A stretch of 64,000 bases of DNA, from the NCBI RefSeq assembly GCF_023736115.1, contig NZ_JAKQZC010000001.1:248001-312000 (forward strand), in the 5' to 3' direction. The notes beneath the pieces were generated by a model. That model was given only the letters and a program-made list of their open reading frames with translations, had not been told where the DNA came from and did not search any database. Within the stretch, counting starts at the first letter, position 1. Each line of letters opens with the position of its first letter. The position numbers and the translations under genes are program-made. Shown one piece after another: positions 25,586-34,392 of the stretch. The DNA comes from Salinicola avicenniae (GTDB taxonomy: Bacteria; Pseudomonadota; Gammaproteobacteria; Pseudomonadales; Halomonadaceae).

Positions 25586-25703
25586 GGTGAAAGCCCTGCT
25601 GCGAAAGTGAGGAAAACGGCCGCCATACTGCCATTTTCGGGTTTATGCGGGACCGTACAGTCTACGGTAGCGCTCGCGCTGCTGACAAGCATTCCGCCGG
25701 CGT

Positions 25704-26483
<780 letters not shown>

Positions 26484-26556
26484 TTAAGGCAGTGTCATCA
26501 GTCGCAGTTTGCTAGGTATTTCCTATCCGCGGTCTCAGCGGAAAACGCGAAAGTTT

Positions 26557-26588
26557 TGTTTCCCAATGTTGATAAGGAAACACTTTTT
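26557..26588 (+). terminator. hairpin plus T-run in the leader of the first outer-membrane protein gene
   Basis: TGTTTCC (26557-26563) pairs with GGAAACA (26576-26582) across a 12-nt loop, followed by CTTTTT. The stem is weak. It lies 33 bp before the start codon, so it could act as an attenuator or mark the end of something upstream. Confidence 0.35.
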
Positions 26589-26620
26589 CGTGACATACCG
26601 AGCCACTGCGAGGGCAAGCC

Positions 26621-27313
26621 ATGCGTCAGAAACTGCTTTCCACCCTGATCGGCGTCGGCAGTATCGGCTGCGGCGAGCCGCTGCTGGCAGACCAATGGTC
26701 GTTGGCGGCTGGCTTGGGGACCACCGGCATCGGCGGCAACGTGAGCTGGCGTTTCTCGGAGCACTTTGCGCTCACGGCCGGTTACAGCGGTTTCACCTAC
26801 GATGGTCTCGATCGCGAGATCAACGATGTCGAGTATCGCGGCGATGTCGATGCCGACATCTATAGCCTGAAGCTCGATATCTATCCTAGCCCCGACAGTG
26901 GCTTCTTCCTCTCCGCGGGGCTTGTGCGCCCCGACATACAGATTACCGCCATCGGGCGTCTCGGCCTGCCCACCTGGGTACCGGACAGCGTCACGCTGGA
27001 TGATGGCCGGGTCATCGACATCAACGAGCTCGCCAGCGTGGATGCCCGAGGTGAAGTCTCCGATAACCTCGAGCCCTATCTCGGCATCGGCTGGCGCTCC
27101 AGCGCGCGGCAAGGGTTCGGCTTCTACGCTGAGGCGGGCGCGTTCTGGGTCGACCCCGACGTCTCGCTGTCGCCGCGCGCCTCGACCGGCGACCCCCGCG
27201 GCGATGCGCTGCTGCGGCGCTACGTGGAAGCTGAGGAAGCCGATGTGCGCGACGAGATCGACAAGTACGACGTCTATCCCGTGGTCGTGCTGGGTGTGCA
27301 GTACACGTTCTGA
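26621..27313 (+). CDS. outer-membrane beta-barrel-like protein, paralogue 1
   Basis: This 230-residue protein has a signal peptide (MRQKLLSTLIGVGSIGCGEP, mature part starting near DQWSLAA) and alternating hydrophobic strands: WSLAAGLGTTGIGGNVSWRF, HFALTAGYSGFTYDGLD, IYSLKLDIYPSPDSGFFLSA, EPYLGIGWRSS and GFGFYAEAGAFW. It ends in VVVLGVQYTF, with the terminal Phe typical of barrel proteins recognised by the BAM machinery. GAGGG precedes the ATG. The next gene is a full-length paralogue with the same strand pattern, so this is a tandem duplication. Function is unknown; similar families are annotated only as outer membrane proteins. A conserved acidic stretch near residues 198-212 may be a periplasmic turn. 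Confidence 0.8.
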   Translation: MRQKLLSTLIGVGSIGCGEPLLADQWSLAAGLGTTGIGGNVSWRFSEHFALTAGYSGFTYDGLDREINDVEYRGDVDADIYSLKLDIYPSPDSGFFLSAGLVRPDIQITAIGRLGLPTWVPDSVTLDDGRVIDINELASVDARGEVSDNLEPYLGIGWRSSARQGFGFYAEAGAFWVDPDVSLSPRASTGDPRGDALLRRYVEAEEADVRDEIDKYDVYPVVVLGVQYTF

Positions 27314-27337
27314 CGGCAGCTAGCATCAGGCAGGACG

Positions 27338-27402
27338 ATATCTCGAGGCATTCTCTCAAGAAACGCTCTTAAGACGCTCTCTCGAGCTGTTCTCTCGAGA
27401 TG
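27338..27402. repeat. degenerate tandem repeat, unit about 11-15 bp, core CTCTC(G/A)AG
   Basis: Five imperfect units (TATCTCGAG..., TTCTCTCAAG..., CTCTTAAG..., CTCTCTCGAG..., TTCTCTCGAG...) lie between the two outer-membrane protein genes. Confidence 0.65.
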
Positions 27403-27431
27403 CCCTGCTTGGATAAGCCGGCGCTGAAATA

Positions 27432-27544
27432 CCCCCCGAAAGGTTCTCTTATCGGCTCATGGCTGACGCGAGATTCAGATGATTATCGACCCGTCGTACA
27501 GGGAGAGGTCGACGATCATCTATCGATAAGAGAACACTCGGGGG
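27432..27544 (+). promoter_or_regulatory. long three-segment hairpin covering the ribosome site of paralogue 2
   Basis: CCCCCGA (27433-27439) pairs with TCGGGGG (27538-27544). GTTCTCTTATCG (27443-27454) pairs perfectly with CGATAAGAGAAC (27524-27535). An inner 15-bp stem (27477-27491 with 27507-27521) has one G-U and one mismatch. The outer stem includes GGGGGA, the only purine-rich ribosome-site candidate, 4 nt before ATG 27549. Translational control by this structure is inferred. Confidence 0.6.
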
Positions 27545-27548
27545 ATTC

Positions 27549-28244
27549 ATGCAGCGATTGAGACTTTGCTTTCTGTTGGGGATCGCCGGTTTCGGCATCC
27601 AGACGCCGGCCATGGCGGCGGACAACTGGTCACTCGCCGCGACGGCGGGCACGATCGGGTTTGGCGGTAACGTCAGCTGGCGGTTTGCCGATCACTTCGC
27701 CCTGACCACGGGCTATAGCGGTTTCACCTACGATGACCTCGATCGCGAAGTCAGCGGTATCGACTATTTTGGCGACATCGAGGCGGATATCTATAGCCTG
27801 AAGCTCGATATCTATCCGTGGGTCGACAGCGGTTTCTTCCTGTCGGCGGGTGCCGTGCGTCCGGATATCCAACTGCGCGCGGTTGGTCGTCCCAATTCGC
27901 GAGATGGCCTACCTCCGAGCGTGACGCTGGGAAACGGGAATGTCGTCGCCACCGACGACCTGATTGGCCTGGATGGTCACGCCGAGCTTTCCGACGGGAT
28001 CGAGCCCTATCTCGGCATCGGCTGGAGAAGTACCTCCCGCGAGGGGCTGGGATTCTATGCCGAGGCGGGCGCTTTCCTGATCAATCCGGAGGTCTCGCTG
28101 TCGCCGCGCACGCGCACCAGTCATCCCACGGTCAATGCGCTGCTGCAGCGCTACGCCGACGAGGAGGAGCAGGACGTGCAGGACGAACTCGACAAGTATT
28201 CGGTCTATCCCGTGGTCGTGCTGGGGCTGGAATACACCTTCTGA
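27549..28244 (+). CDS. outer-membrane beta-barrel-like protein, paralogue 2
   Basis: This 231-residue protein is a close paralogue of the preceding gene. It has a signal peptide (MQRLRLCFLLGIAGFGIQTP, cut probably after AMA), then NWSLAATAGTIGFGGNVSWR, HFALTTGYSGFTYDDLDREV, IYSLKLDIYPWVDSGFFLSA, EPYLGIGWRSTS and GLGFYAEAGAFL, ending VVVLGLEYTF. The pair share strand order, length and many identical stretches, so a tandem duplication with later divergence is the simplest history. Unlike its neighbour, the gene follows a large RNA-like hairpin that overlaps its ribosome site, which suggests separate control. The role in the outer membrane is unknown. Confidence 0.8.
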   Translation: MQRLRLCFLLGIAGFGIQTPAMAADNWSLAATAGTIGFGGNVSWRFADHFALTTGYSGFTYDDLDREVSGIDYFGDIEADIYSLKLDIYPWVDSGFFLSAGAVRPDIQLRAVGRPNSRDGLPPSVTLGNGNVVATDDLIGLDGHAELSDGIEPYLGIGWRSTSREGLGFYAEAGAFLINPEVSLSPRTRTSHPTVNALLQRYADEEEQDVQDELDKYSVYPVVVLGLEYTF

Positions 28245-28415
28245 GCGTTGTGCGGAAGCGGCCAGATCCAGGGCCGGTCGCTTTCCGCGTCGCCTCTCCG
28301 CATTGGTCGTCCGCGCCTTGCCCCGGCGTCTCTGCCTTCTGGTGTCACGGCTGCCGTGGCGACATGCGTCTTCTGACGTGTTGCTTTCTTGTCGCTGAGC
28401 AGCCGCTATAGTGGA

Positions 28416-28465
28416 ACTCTTCGTTCGAAGGGATCACTTTCGAGAGGCATCGCTTTCGAGGGGTG
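28416..28465. repeat. degenerate 16-bp tandem repeat upstream of an MFS gene
   Basis: TCACTTTCGAGAGGCA (28434-28449) and TCGCTTTCGAGGGGTG (28450-28465) are imperfect copies, with a weaker copy before them. The array sits in the promoter/leader of the next gene. Confidence 0.6.
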
Positions 28466-28486
28466 TCATCGCGCTCGGAGAACGCG

Positions 28487-29722
28487 ATGATGCCACCTAT
28501 CCGTTTTACAGCCGCAAGGATGCGCATGCGTACCGTTGACCCGTCGCGCCGCGTCGGCCCCTTTCTCGGGGCGGCGCTGGCCTTTGCCACCGTGATGATC
28601 GGCACCACGATGCCGACGCCGCTCTATCCGCTTTACCAGCAGCAGTTCGGTTTCTCGCAGCTGACCATTACCGTCATCTTCGCGGTCTACGCCGCGGGCG
28701 TGATCGCGGCGTTGCTGATTGCCGGGCGCTGGTCGGATCAGCTCGGTCGACGGCCGATGCTGCTGGCCGGGTTGCTGTTGTCGGCACTGAGCGATCTGGT
28801 CTTCTGGCAGGCCGACGGGCTCGCCATGATGCTGTTGGGGCGGGTGTTTTCGGGAATCTCGGCGGGTATCTTCACCGGTACCGCGACCGTCGCGGTGATG
28901 GAGCTGGCGCCCGAGCGCTGGAAACGGGGCGGTACGCTGGTGGCGACCGCGGCGAACATGGGCGGGCTGGGGCTCGGGCCGATGCTGGCCGGCGCTCTGG
29001 CGCTAGCCTTGCCGCTGCCGCTGGTTGTCCCCTATCTCGTCCACCTGGCCCTGGCGCTGTTGGCGATCGCCTGCCTCTGGTACGCGCCGGAGACAGTCGA
29101 GAGGCCGGCGCGGGTACGCCTGCGCGTGCAGCGCCCCCAGGTGCCGGCGGAAGTCCGCGGTGTCTTCGTGCCCGCAGCGACCGCCGCCTTCGCCGGGTTC
29201 ATGGTGTGCGGTTTCGCGACCTCGGTCACGCCGGCCTTCGTCGGCGGCGAGCTCGGTCATCACAACCCGCTGTTGATCGGTGTGGTCGCCGGTCTTCTGT
29301 TCATCGCCTCGACCGGGGGACAGATGCTGCAGGAGAGGCTCCCGAGCGCGAAGCGCCTGCCGATCGGCTGCGGCGTACTGTTGGTCGGGGTATTGCTGCT
29401 GGCCTGGGGCATGGCGGCCGAGACCCTCGCCGGCTTTCTGCTTGGCCCGGCGGTCGCCGGTGTCGGTCAGGGCATCGCCTTCCGTGCCGGGCTGGGTGCC
29501 GTGGCGGCAGCCAGCCCGGCCGAGCGCAAGGCGGCGGTTGTCTCGACCTTCTTCGTGGTGGCCTACGTGGCGATTTCCGTCCCGGTGATCGGTATCGGCC
29601 TCATGGCCAGTCTCGTCTCGCTTCAGCTCACCGGACTGATCTTCGCCGGGCTGGTGGCGCTGCTCTGTGTGGTTGCCATGCTGCTGTTGCATCGGTCCGG
29701 CAGGGCTGGCGCAACGGCCTGA
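28487..29722 (+). CDS. MFS transporter
   Basis: This 411-residue protein has twelve predicted membrane segments in the major facilitator pattern. The loop 2-3 signature is GRWSDQLGRRPMLLAG (about residues 73-88). Membrane helix 4 has RVFSGISAGIFTGTATVAV, and helix 5 carries the conserved-Gly stretch GGLGLGPMLAG found in drug:proton antiporters. This points to a DHA-type exporter, but no substrate can be read from sequence. ATG 28487 has GGAG six nt upstream; a GTG at 28463 is less likely. It is transcribed alone, between the outer-membrane pair and pyrC. Confidence 0.85.
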   Translation: MMPPIRFTAARMRMRTVDPSRRVGPFLGAALAFATVMIGTTMPTPLYPLYQQQFGFSQLTITVIFAVYAAGVIAALLIAGRWSDQLGRRPMLLAGLLLSALSDLVFWQADGLAMMLLGRVFSGISAGIFTGTATVAVMELAPERWKRGGTLVATAANMGGLGLGPMLAGALALALPLPLVVPYLVHLALALLAIACLWYAPETVERPARVRLRVQRPQVPAEVRGVFVPAATAAFAGFMVCGFATSVTPAFVGGELGHHNPLLIGVVAGLLFIASTGGQMLQERLPSAKRLPIGCGVLLVGVLLLAWGMAAETLAGFLLGPAVAGVGQGIAFRAGLGAVAAASPAERKAAVVSTFFVVAYVAISVPVIGIGLMASLVSLQLTGLIFAGLVALLCVVAMLLLHRSGRAGATA

Positions 29723-29818
29723 GCGTGTGTCGCCGGCCCGTGGCATCGGGCGCTCTGGTATCATGTCGGCGTTCGTTGCCAACCCTGGCTTCCCGCCGCC
29801 GATCTTCAGGAGTGCCCG

Positions 29819-30871
29819 ATGACCGCCTCGCCCGATACGCTTACCATTCGCCGCCCCGACGACTGGCATCTCCATCTGCGTGACGGTGCGGTCACCGAGA
29901 CGGTGCTGCCGTACACCAGTGCCATTTTCGGCCGCGCCATCATCATGCCCAACCTGGTGCCGCCGGTCACGACGCTCGAAGCGGGTACGGCCTATCGCGA
30001 ACGTATTCTCGCGGCGCTACCGGCCGGCCACGACTTCACCCCGCTGATGACCTGCTATCTCAACGAAAGCGTGGCGGCAGAGACGCTCGAGCGCGGGCAC
30101 GCCGAAGGCCTCTTCACCGCGGCCAAGCTCTATCCGGCCAATGCCACCACCAACTCCCAGCACGGGGTGAAGCGCATCAGCGATGTCTACCCGCTGCTGG
30201 AGACGATGCAGCGTATCGGCATGCCGCTGCTGGTCCACGGCGAAGTGACGCGTGGCGAGATCGATATCTTCGATCGCGAAAAGGTCTTCATCGACGAAGT
30301 GATGAGCGACATTCGCCGCCAGTTCCCCGAGCTCAAGGTGGTGTTCGAACATATCACGACGAAAGACGCCGCCCAGTTCGTGCTCGAAGGCGATGAATTC
30401 CTCGGCGCCACGCTGACCCCCCAGCATCTGGCGCAGAACCGCAACGACATGCTGGTCGGTGGCATTCGCCCGCACCTCTATTGCCTGCCGATCCTGAAGC
30501 GCCAGGAGCATCAGCGCGCGCTGCGCCAGGCCGTCGCCAGCGGTCATCCGCGCTTCTTCCTTGGCACCGACTCCGCGCCCCACGTCACCGCGGCCAAGGA
30601 GACCGCCTGCGGCTGTGCCGGCGTCTTCAACGCCGAGGCCGCGCTCTCCGTCTACGCCGACGTGTTCGAGCAGGAAGGGGCGCTCGAACACTTCGAGGCG
30701 TTCTGCTCGGAGAACGGCCCGCGCTTCTACGGCCTGCCGCTGAACGAGGGCACGGTCACGCTGACGCGCCAGCCGACGCCGGTGGCCGCGTCGGTCGGTA
30801 CGGGCGATAACACCTTCGTGCCCTACCAGGCCGGTGAGTCGCTGACCTGGCAGGCGACGCGCGACGACTGA
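29819..30871 (+). CDS. pyrC: dihydroorotase
   Basis: PyrC (350 residues; E. coli 348) cyclises N-carbamoyl-aspartate to dihydroorotate in pyrimidine synthesis. The zinc-binding [10 protein letters not shown] is at residues 14-23. The carbamylated lysine is in [17 protein letters not shown]. Further metal ligands are HGEVT and FEHITT, and the catalytic Asp is in [15 protein letters not shown] lies 6 nt before ATG 29819. It is monocistronic, as in E. coli, and ends at a strong terminator. This is the class II, proteobacterial-type dihydroorotase. Confidence 0.97.
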   Translation: MTASPDTLTIRRPDDWHLHLRDGAVTETVLPYTSAIFGRAIIMPNLVPPVTTLEAGTAYRERILAALPAGHDFTPLMTCYLNESVAAETLERGHAEGLFTAAKLYPANATTNSQHGVKRISDVYPLLETMQRIGMPLLVHGEVTRGEIDIFDREKVFIDEVMSDIRRQFPELKVVFEHITTKDAAQFVLEGDEFLGATLTPQHLAQNRNDMLVGGIRPHLYCLPILKRQEHQRALRQAVASGHPRFFLGTDSAPHVTAAKETACGCAGVFNAEAALSVYADVFEQEGALEHFEAFCSENGPRFYGLPLNEGTVTLTRQPTPVAASVGTGDNTFVPYQAGESLTWQATRDD

Positions 30872-30925
30872 CGTTTGGTCGTCGGCCCGGAGACGCCACG
30901 CCGAGAACGCCTGTCCAGATAAGCC

Positions 30926-30965
30926 AACGGCCCGCCAACATCGCGTTGGCGGGCCGTTTGTTTTT
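30926..30965 (+). terminator. intrinsic terminator after pyrC
   Basis: A perfect 14-bp stem (30926-30939 with 30945-30958, loop ATCGC) is followed by TGTTTTT. It separates pyrC from the convergent MHS transporter gene. Confidence 0.92.
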
Positions 30966-31015
30966 GCCAGTGAACCGTTTTGGCGGTCGTGGCGTCCATC
31001 AGTTCGAAACGCCGA

Positions 31016-32329
31016 TCAGTTCGCGGTGGCCTCGGTGAGCATCGCGCCCTTGCGTAGATGCTCGGGCTCGCGGACCAGCGTCGAGCCGGCGAGACTCACG
31101 GCGGCGGCAAACATGACGTAGAACGCCGGCGCCATCGGGTTGCCGGTAACATCGATCAGCCAGGTGATGATGAAGCCGGCGAAACCGCCGAACAGCATTA
31201 CCGCCAGGTTATAAGCGATCGAGAGCCCGGTAGAGAGCACCCGTGGCGGCAGGATCTCGGAGAAGGTCACCACCACCACACCGGTGTAGCCGGAGATCGC
31301 GATCCCCAGGATCAGCTCGCAGAGCAGCAGCGAGCCCAGGCCGGGGAAGTGGTTGATCATCGCGAACATCGGATAGATCAGCACGAGGATGGCGAGCGAC
31401 GAGCCGATCAGCCACGGCCGACGGCCGGTGCGGTCGGCGAGATGACCGGCGATCGGCGTGCACAGTGCGAGCACACAGCCGCCGAGCATCCCGCCGGCGA
31501 AGCCGACGCGCTCCGGCAGCTCGAGAAAGCGCTGCGAGTAGCTCGGCAGATAGAAGAGGATCGCGTAGGAGCAGACCGTCCACAGCGCCACCAGCGAGAA
31601 GCTGACCAGCGTCTCGCGGGGATAGCGGCGCACGATCTCCGCCAGCGGCGAGTGCGATCGCTCGTCGGCCTTGAGCACGCCGGGCTCCTTGAGCCGCCGG
31701 CGTATATAGAACCCGAGCGGCCCGGCGAGTGCGCCGAGGATGAACGGCATGCGCCAGCCCCAGGCGTGCAGCGACTCGGTCGACATCGCCAGGCTCAAAA
31801 GCGTCCCGCTGGCCGCGCCGAGCAGGATCGCCACGCCGATGCTCGACTGGATCCAGCTGGCATAGAACGCCTTGCGCTTGAGCGGGGCGTGCTCGGTCAG
31901 AAACGCCGCGGCGCTGCCCATCTCGCCGCCCGCGGCGAGCCCCTGGGCGAGACGCGCGATGACGATCAGGATGGGCGCCCACACCCCGATCTGCTCGTAG
32001 GTCGGGGCGATACCGATCAGCAGGGTCGCGCCCGCCATCAGCATGATGGTGAGCATCAACGCCGGCCGACGTCCGACGCGGTCGGCATAGATCCCCAGCA
32101 GGATGCCGCCGAACGGGCGGATCACGAAGCCGACACCGAAGGTGCCGAGCGCCAGCAGCAGCGAGGTCATCTCGTCGTCGCTGGGGAAGAACTGCGTCGC
32201 GATGATCGCGGCAAAGAAGCTGTAGACGGTGTAGTCGAACCACTCGAGACCGTTGCCGATCACGGTGGCCACGATCGCGCGGCGGCGCTGGCTGGCGTCG
32301 GCGTCGTGGGGAGAGGCGGCGTCGCGCAT
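31016..32329 (-). CDS. MHS-family MFS transporter (organic acid:H+ symporter type)
   Basis: This 437-residue protein fits the metabolite:H+ symporter (MHS) branch: it opens RRAIVATVIGNGLEWFDYTVYSFF split near residues 16-39, then FGVGFVIRPFGGILLGIYADRVGRR, the family signature. Other members import citrate, alpha-ketoglutarate, proline/betaine or shikimate. Its start shares one base with the stop of hydantoinase B (TGATG), so it is the last gene of the operon. The most economical view is that it imports the substrate, or a related acid, of the hydantoinase/oxoprolinase enzymes encoded upstream. The specific substrate cannot be read from sequence. Confidence 0.88.
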   Translation of the reverse strand: MRDAASPHDADASQRRRAIVATVIGNGLEWFDYTVYSFFAAIIATQFFPSDDEMTSLLLALGTFGVGFVIRPFGGILLGIYADRVGRRPALMLTIMLMAGATLLIGIAPTYEQIGVWAPILIVIARLAQGLAAGGEMGSAAAFLTEHAPLKRKAFYASWIQSSIGVAILLGAASGTLLSLAMSTESLHAWGWRMPFILGALAGPLGFYIRRRLKEPGVLKADERSHSPLAEIVRRYPRETLVSFSLVALWTVCSYAILFYLPSYSQRFLELPERVGFAGGMLGGCVLALCTPIAGHLADRTGRRPWLIGSSLAILVLIYPMFAMINHFPGLGSLLLCELILGIAISGYTGVVVVTFSEILPPRVLSTGLSIAYNLAVMLFGGFAGFIITWLIDVTGNPMAPAFYVMFAAAVSLAGSTLVREPEHLRKGAMLTEATAN

Positions 32330-34392
32330 CAGGAGCTCCGAGTCGAGGTTGAGAGATCGCCGAGGTCGGCTGCGGGGTTGGCGAGCGTGGCCTCGAGCGA
32401 GATGAGTGCCGCGTCGAAACGTGACGCCGCGTGCGCGAGTGCGTCATCTATCGCGCCTTCCCGCGGAAAGGCCGACGGCAGTTCGGCCAGCGCGGCATCG
32501 AGGACGGCCTGACGGCTCGTCCGACGCTGGACTGCCGGCAAGGCGAACAGCGCGTGGTGCAGGCGATCGAGTCGCGCGGGCGAGAACACGGCATCCCAGC
32601 GCTCGCGTTCGGTACCGAGGGCACTCGGCGTCGGGCGGTCACGGCGCAGCGCCTCGGTTTCGGCGTCGTCGACCGAGGCGCGCCCACTGGCGTCAGCGAT
32701 GACGGCGACGCCGTAGTCGCGGCGCGCGGCGTCCCGCGAGACCAGCCCGCGCCGCACGTCGGCCAGTACCGCCTCGGGTTCGCGGTCGAAAGGATGCCCC
32801 CAGCCGCCGCCGCCCGGCGTGTAGAGCGCGATTTCGTCGTTTTCGGCCACGGCAAGCATGTCGATCTTGCCGAGCGATCGCGGCGCTTCGCCGGCCCGGT
32901 GCAGTTCGAGACGCGCGGGTTCGCCGGCGCCACCGCCCTGGCTACCCCAGGGGCGGAAGGTCAGGCGCTCCATGCCCCGCGCGAGCACGTGCCCCTGCGC
33001 GCCACGGATGCGAAAGCGCAGCATCTGGCCGCTGCCGCCACGCCACTGGCCCGGACCGGCGGAGTCTTCGCGCAGGCCGTAGCGGACGATCTCCAGTTCG
33101 GTTTCGGCTTCCACCGTCTCCACCGGGTTGTTGGAGAGGTTCGAGATGCTGCTGTCGCGGCCGTCGGCGCCGTCGAAGCCCGCGCGGCCGCCGGTGCCGC
33201 CGACCATCGGCTCGACCACCTGGACGTTCTGGCCGCCACCATGGCGCGCCGGCTCGGCAATCACCACCGGAATGATGGTACCGCCGCTGGCCGCCGGCAT
33301 CGTCTCCGGCAGCGCCTGGCCGAGCACGCCGTTGAGCGCATCGTTGACGCGTACGGCGGCGGCGTGACGAACCCCGACGGCGGCGTTCGGCAGCGGATTG
33401 ACCAGACTGCCTTTGGGGGCGGTGACGTCGATCGGCGCCAGCAGCCCGCCGTTGATCGGAATACCCGGATCGAGCGTGACCATCAGGGCGAGGACGCGCA
33501 GCGTCAGCCAGGCGTGCGGCCGGCCGTGGCTCGGAATATTGATCGCCGCGGCCACCTGCGGGTCGCTGCCGGTGAAATCGAGATGGATACGGCCGTCGGC
33601 CAGCGTCACCGCCAGCGCGATACGCACGGGCGCGCCGCTGCCGGCTTCGTCGTCGAGAAAGTCGCTGAAGCGGTAGGTCCCTTCGGGCACCTTCGCCAGC
33701 ACCGCACTGCCGCGCCGCGCCGCGTACTCGACCAGGTCGCGCTGGACATCGAGCAGGGCGGCGACGCCGTGCTGGGCGATGGTCTGGCGAAGCCGCTCGC
33801 GGCCGGTGCCGACAGCGCCGATCATCGCGCGCAGATCGCCCATGTTGGCCTCCGGCGTACGCGAGTTGGCGCGCAGCAGGGCGGCCACGTCCTCGTTCAG
33901 CTCGCCGGCACGCATGATCTTCACCGGCGGGATCTGCAGGCCTTCCTGATAGATCTCGTGGTTGGTCGGCGAGATGCTGCTCGGCACCTTGCCGCCGACG
34001 TCGGACGCGTGCAGGAAGCCCCAGCCGTAGGCGACGATCTCGCCGTCATGGAAGAACGGCTCGAGAATGTGCAGGTCGGGCAGGTGCGTTGCCAGGCCGC
34101 CGGAGCGCGCGGGATCGTTGGTCAGGATCACGTCGCCGGGCTCGAGATCGCCGTAGCGTTCGCGCGCGGCCGCGAGCGTCGCCGTACAGTCGAGGCCGAC
34201 GAAGCCGGAGACGCCGAGCGCCCGCGGGTAGGCGAAGAAACGCCCGTCGAGGCCGACCAGCGCGCAGCAGAAGTCGGCGGTCTCCTTGACGTAGAGGGTG
34301 CGCCCGGTGCGCTGCAGCGTCAGGCACATCTCCTCGGCGATGGCGGTCAGCTTGTTGCCGAGGATCTCCAGCGTGATGGGGTCGAGTTTCAT
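32329..34392 (-). CDS. hydantoinase B / oxoprolinase B subunit
   Basis: This 687-residue HyuB-type subunit contains LEILGNKLTAIAEEMCLTLQ, VILTNDPARSGGLATHLPDLH, a long middle with NIPSHGRPHAW and GGTGGRAGFDGADGRDS, and a C-terminal GGGGWGHPFDREPEAVLADVRRGLVS typical of the family end. Roughly 90 extra residues follow that end (from about 595), an Ala/Arg/Asp-rich tail not usual for HyuB. The family, with HyuA, performs ATP-dependent opening of cyclic amides (hydantoins, 5-oxoproline) or acetophenone-type carboxylation. It overlaps hyuA by 4 bp and the transporter by 1 bp. Confidence 0.92.
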   Translation of the reverse strand: MKLDPITLEILGNKLTAIAEEMCLTLQRTGRTLYVKETADFCCALVGLDGRFFAYPRALGVSGFVGLDCTATLAAARERYGDLEPGDVILTNDPARSGGLATHLPDLHILEPFFHDGEIVAYGWGFLHASDVGGKVPSSISPTNHEIYQEGLQIPPVKIMRAGELNEDVAALLRANSRTPEANMGDLRAMIGAVGTGRERLRQTIAQHGVAALLDVQRDLVEYAARRGSAVLAKVPEGTYRFSDFLDDEAGSGAPVRIALAVTLADGRIHLDFTGSDPQVAAAINIPSHGRPHAWLTLRVLALMVTLDPGIPINGGLLAPIDVTAPKGSLVNPLPNAAVGVRHAAAVRVNDALNGVLGQALPETMPAASGGTIIPVVIAEPARHGGGQNVQVVEPMVGGTGGRAGFDGADGRDSSISNLSNNPVETVEAETELEIVRYGLREDSAGPGQWRGGSGQMLRFRIRGAQGHVLARGMERLTFRPWGSQGGGAGEPARLELHRAGEAPRSLGKIDMLAVAENDEIALYTPGGGGWGHPFDREPEAVLADVRRGLVSRDAARRDYGVAVIADASGRASVDDAETEALRRDRPTPSALGTERERWDAVFSPARLDRLHHALFALPAVQRRTSRQAVLDAALAELPSAFPREGAIDDALAHAASRFDAALISLEATLANPAADLGDLSTSTRSS

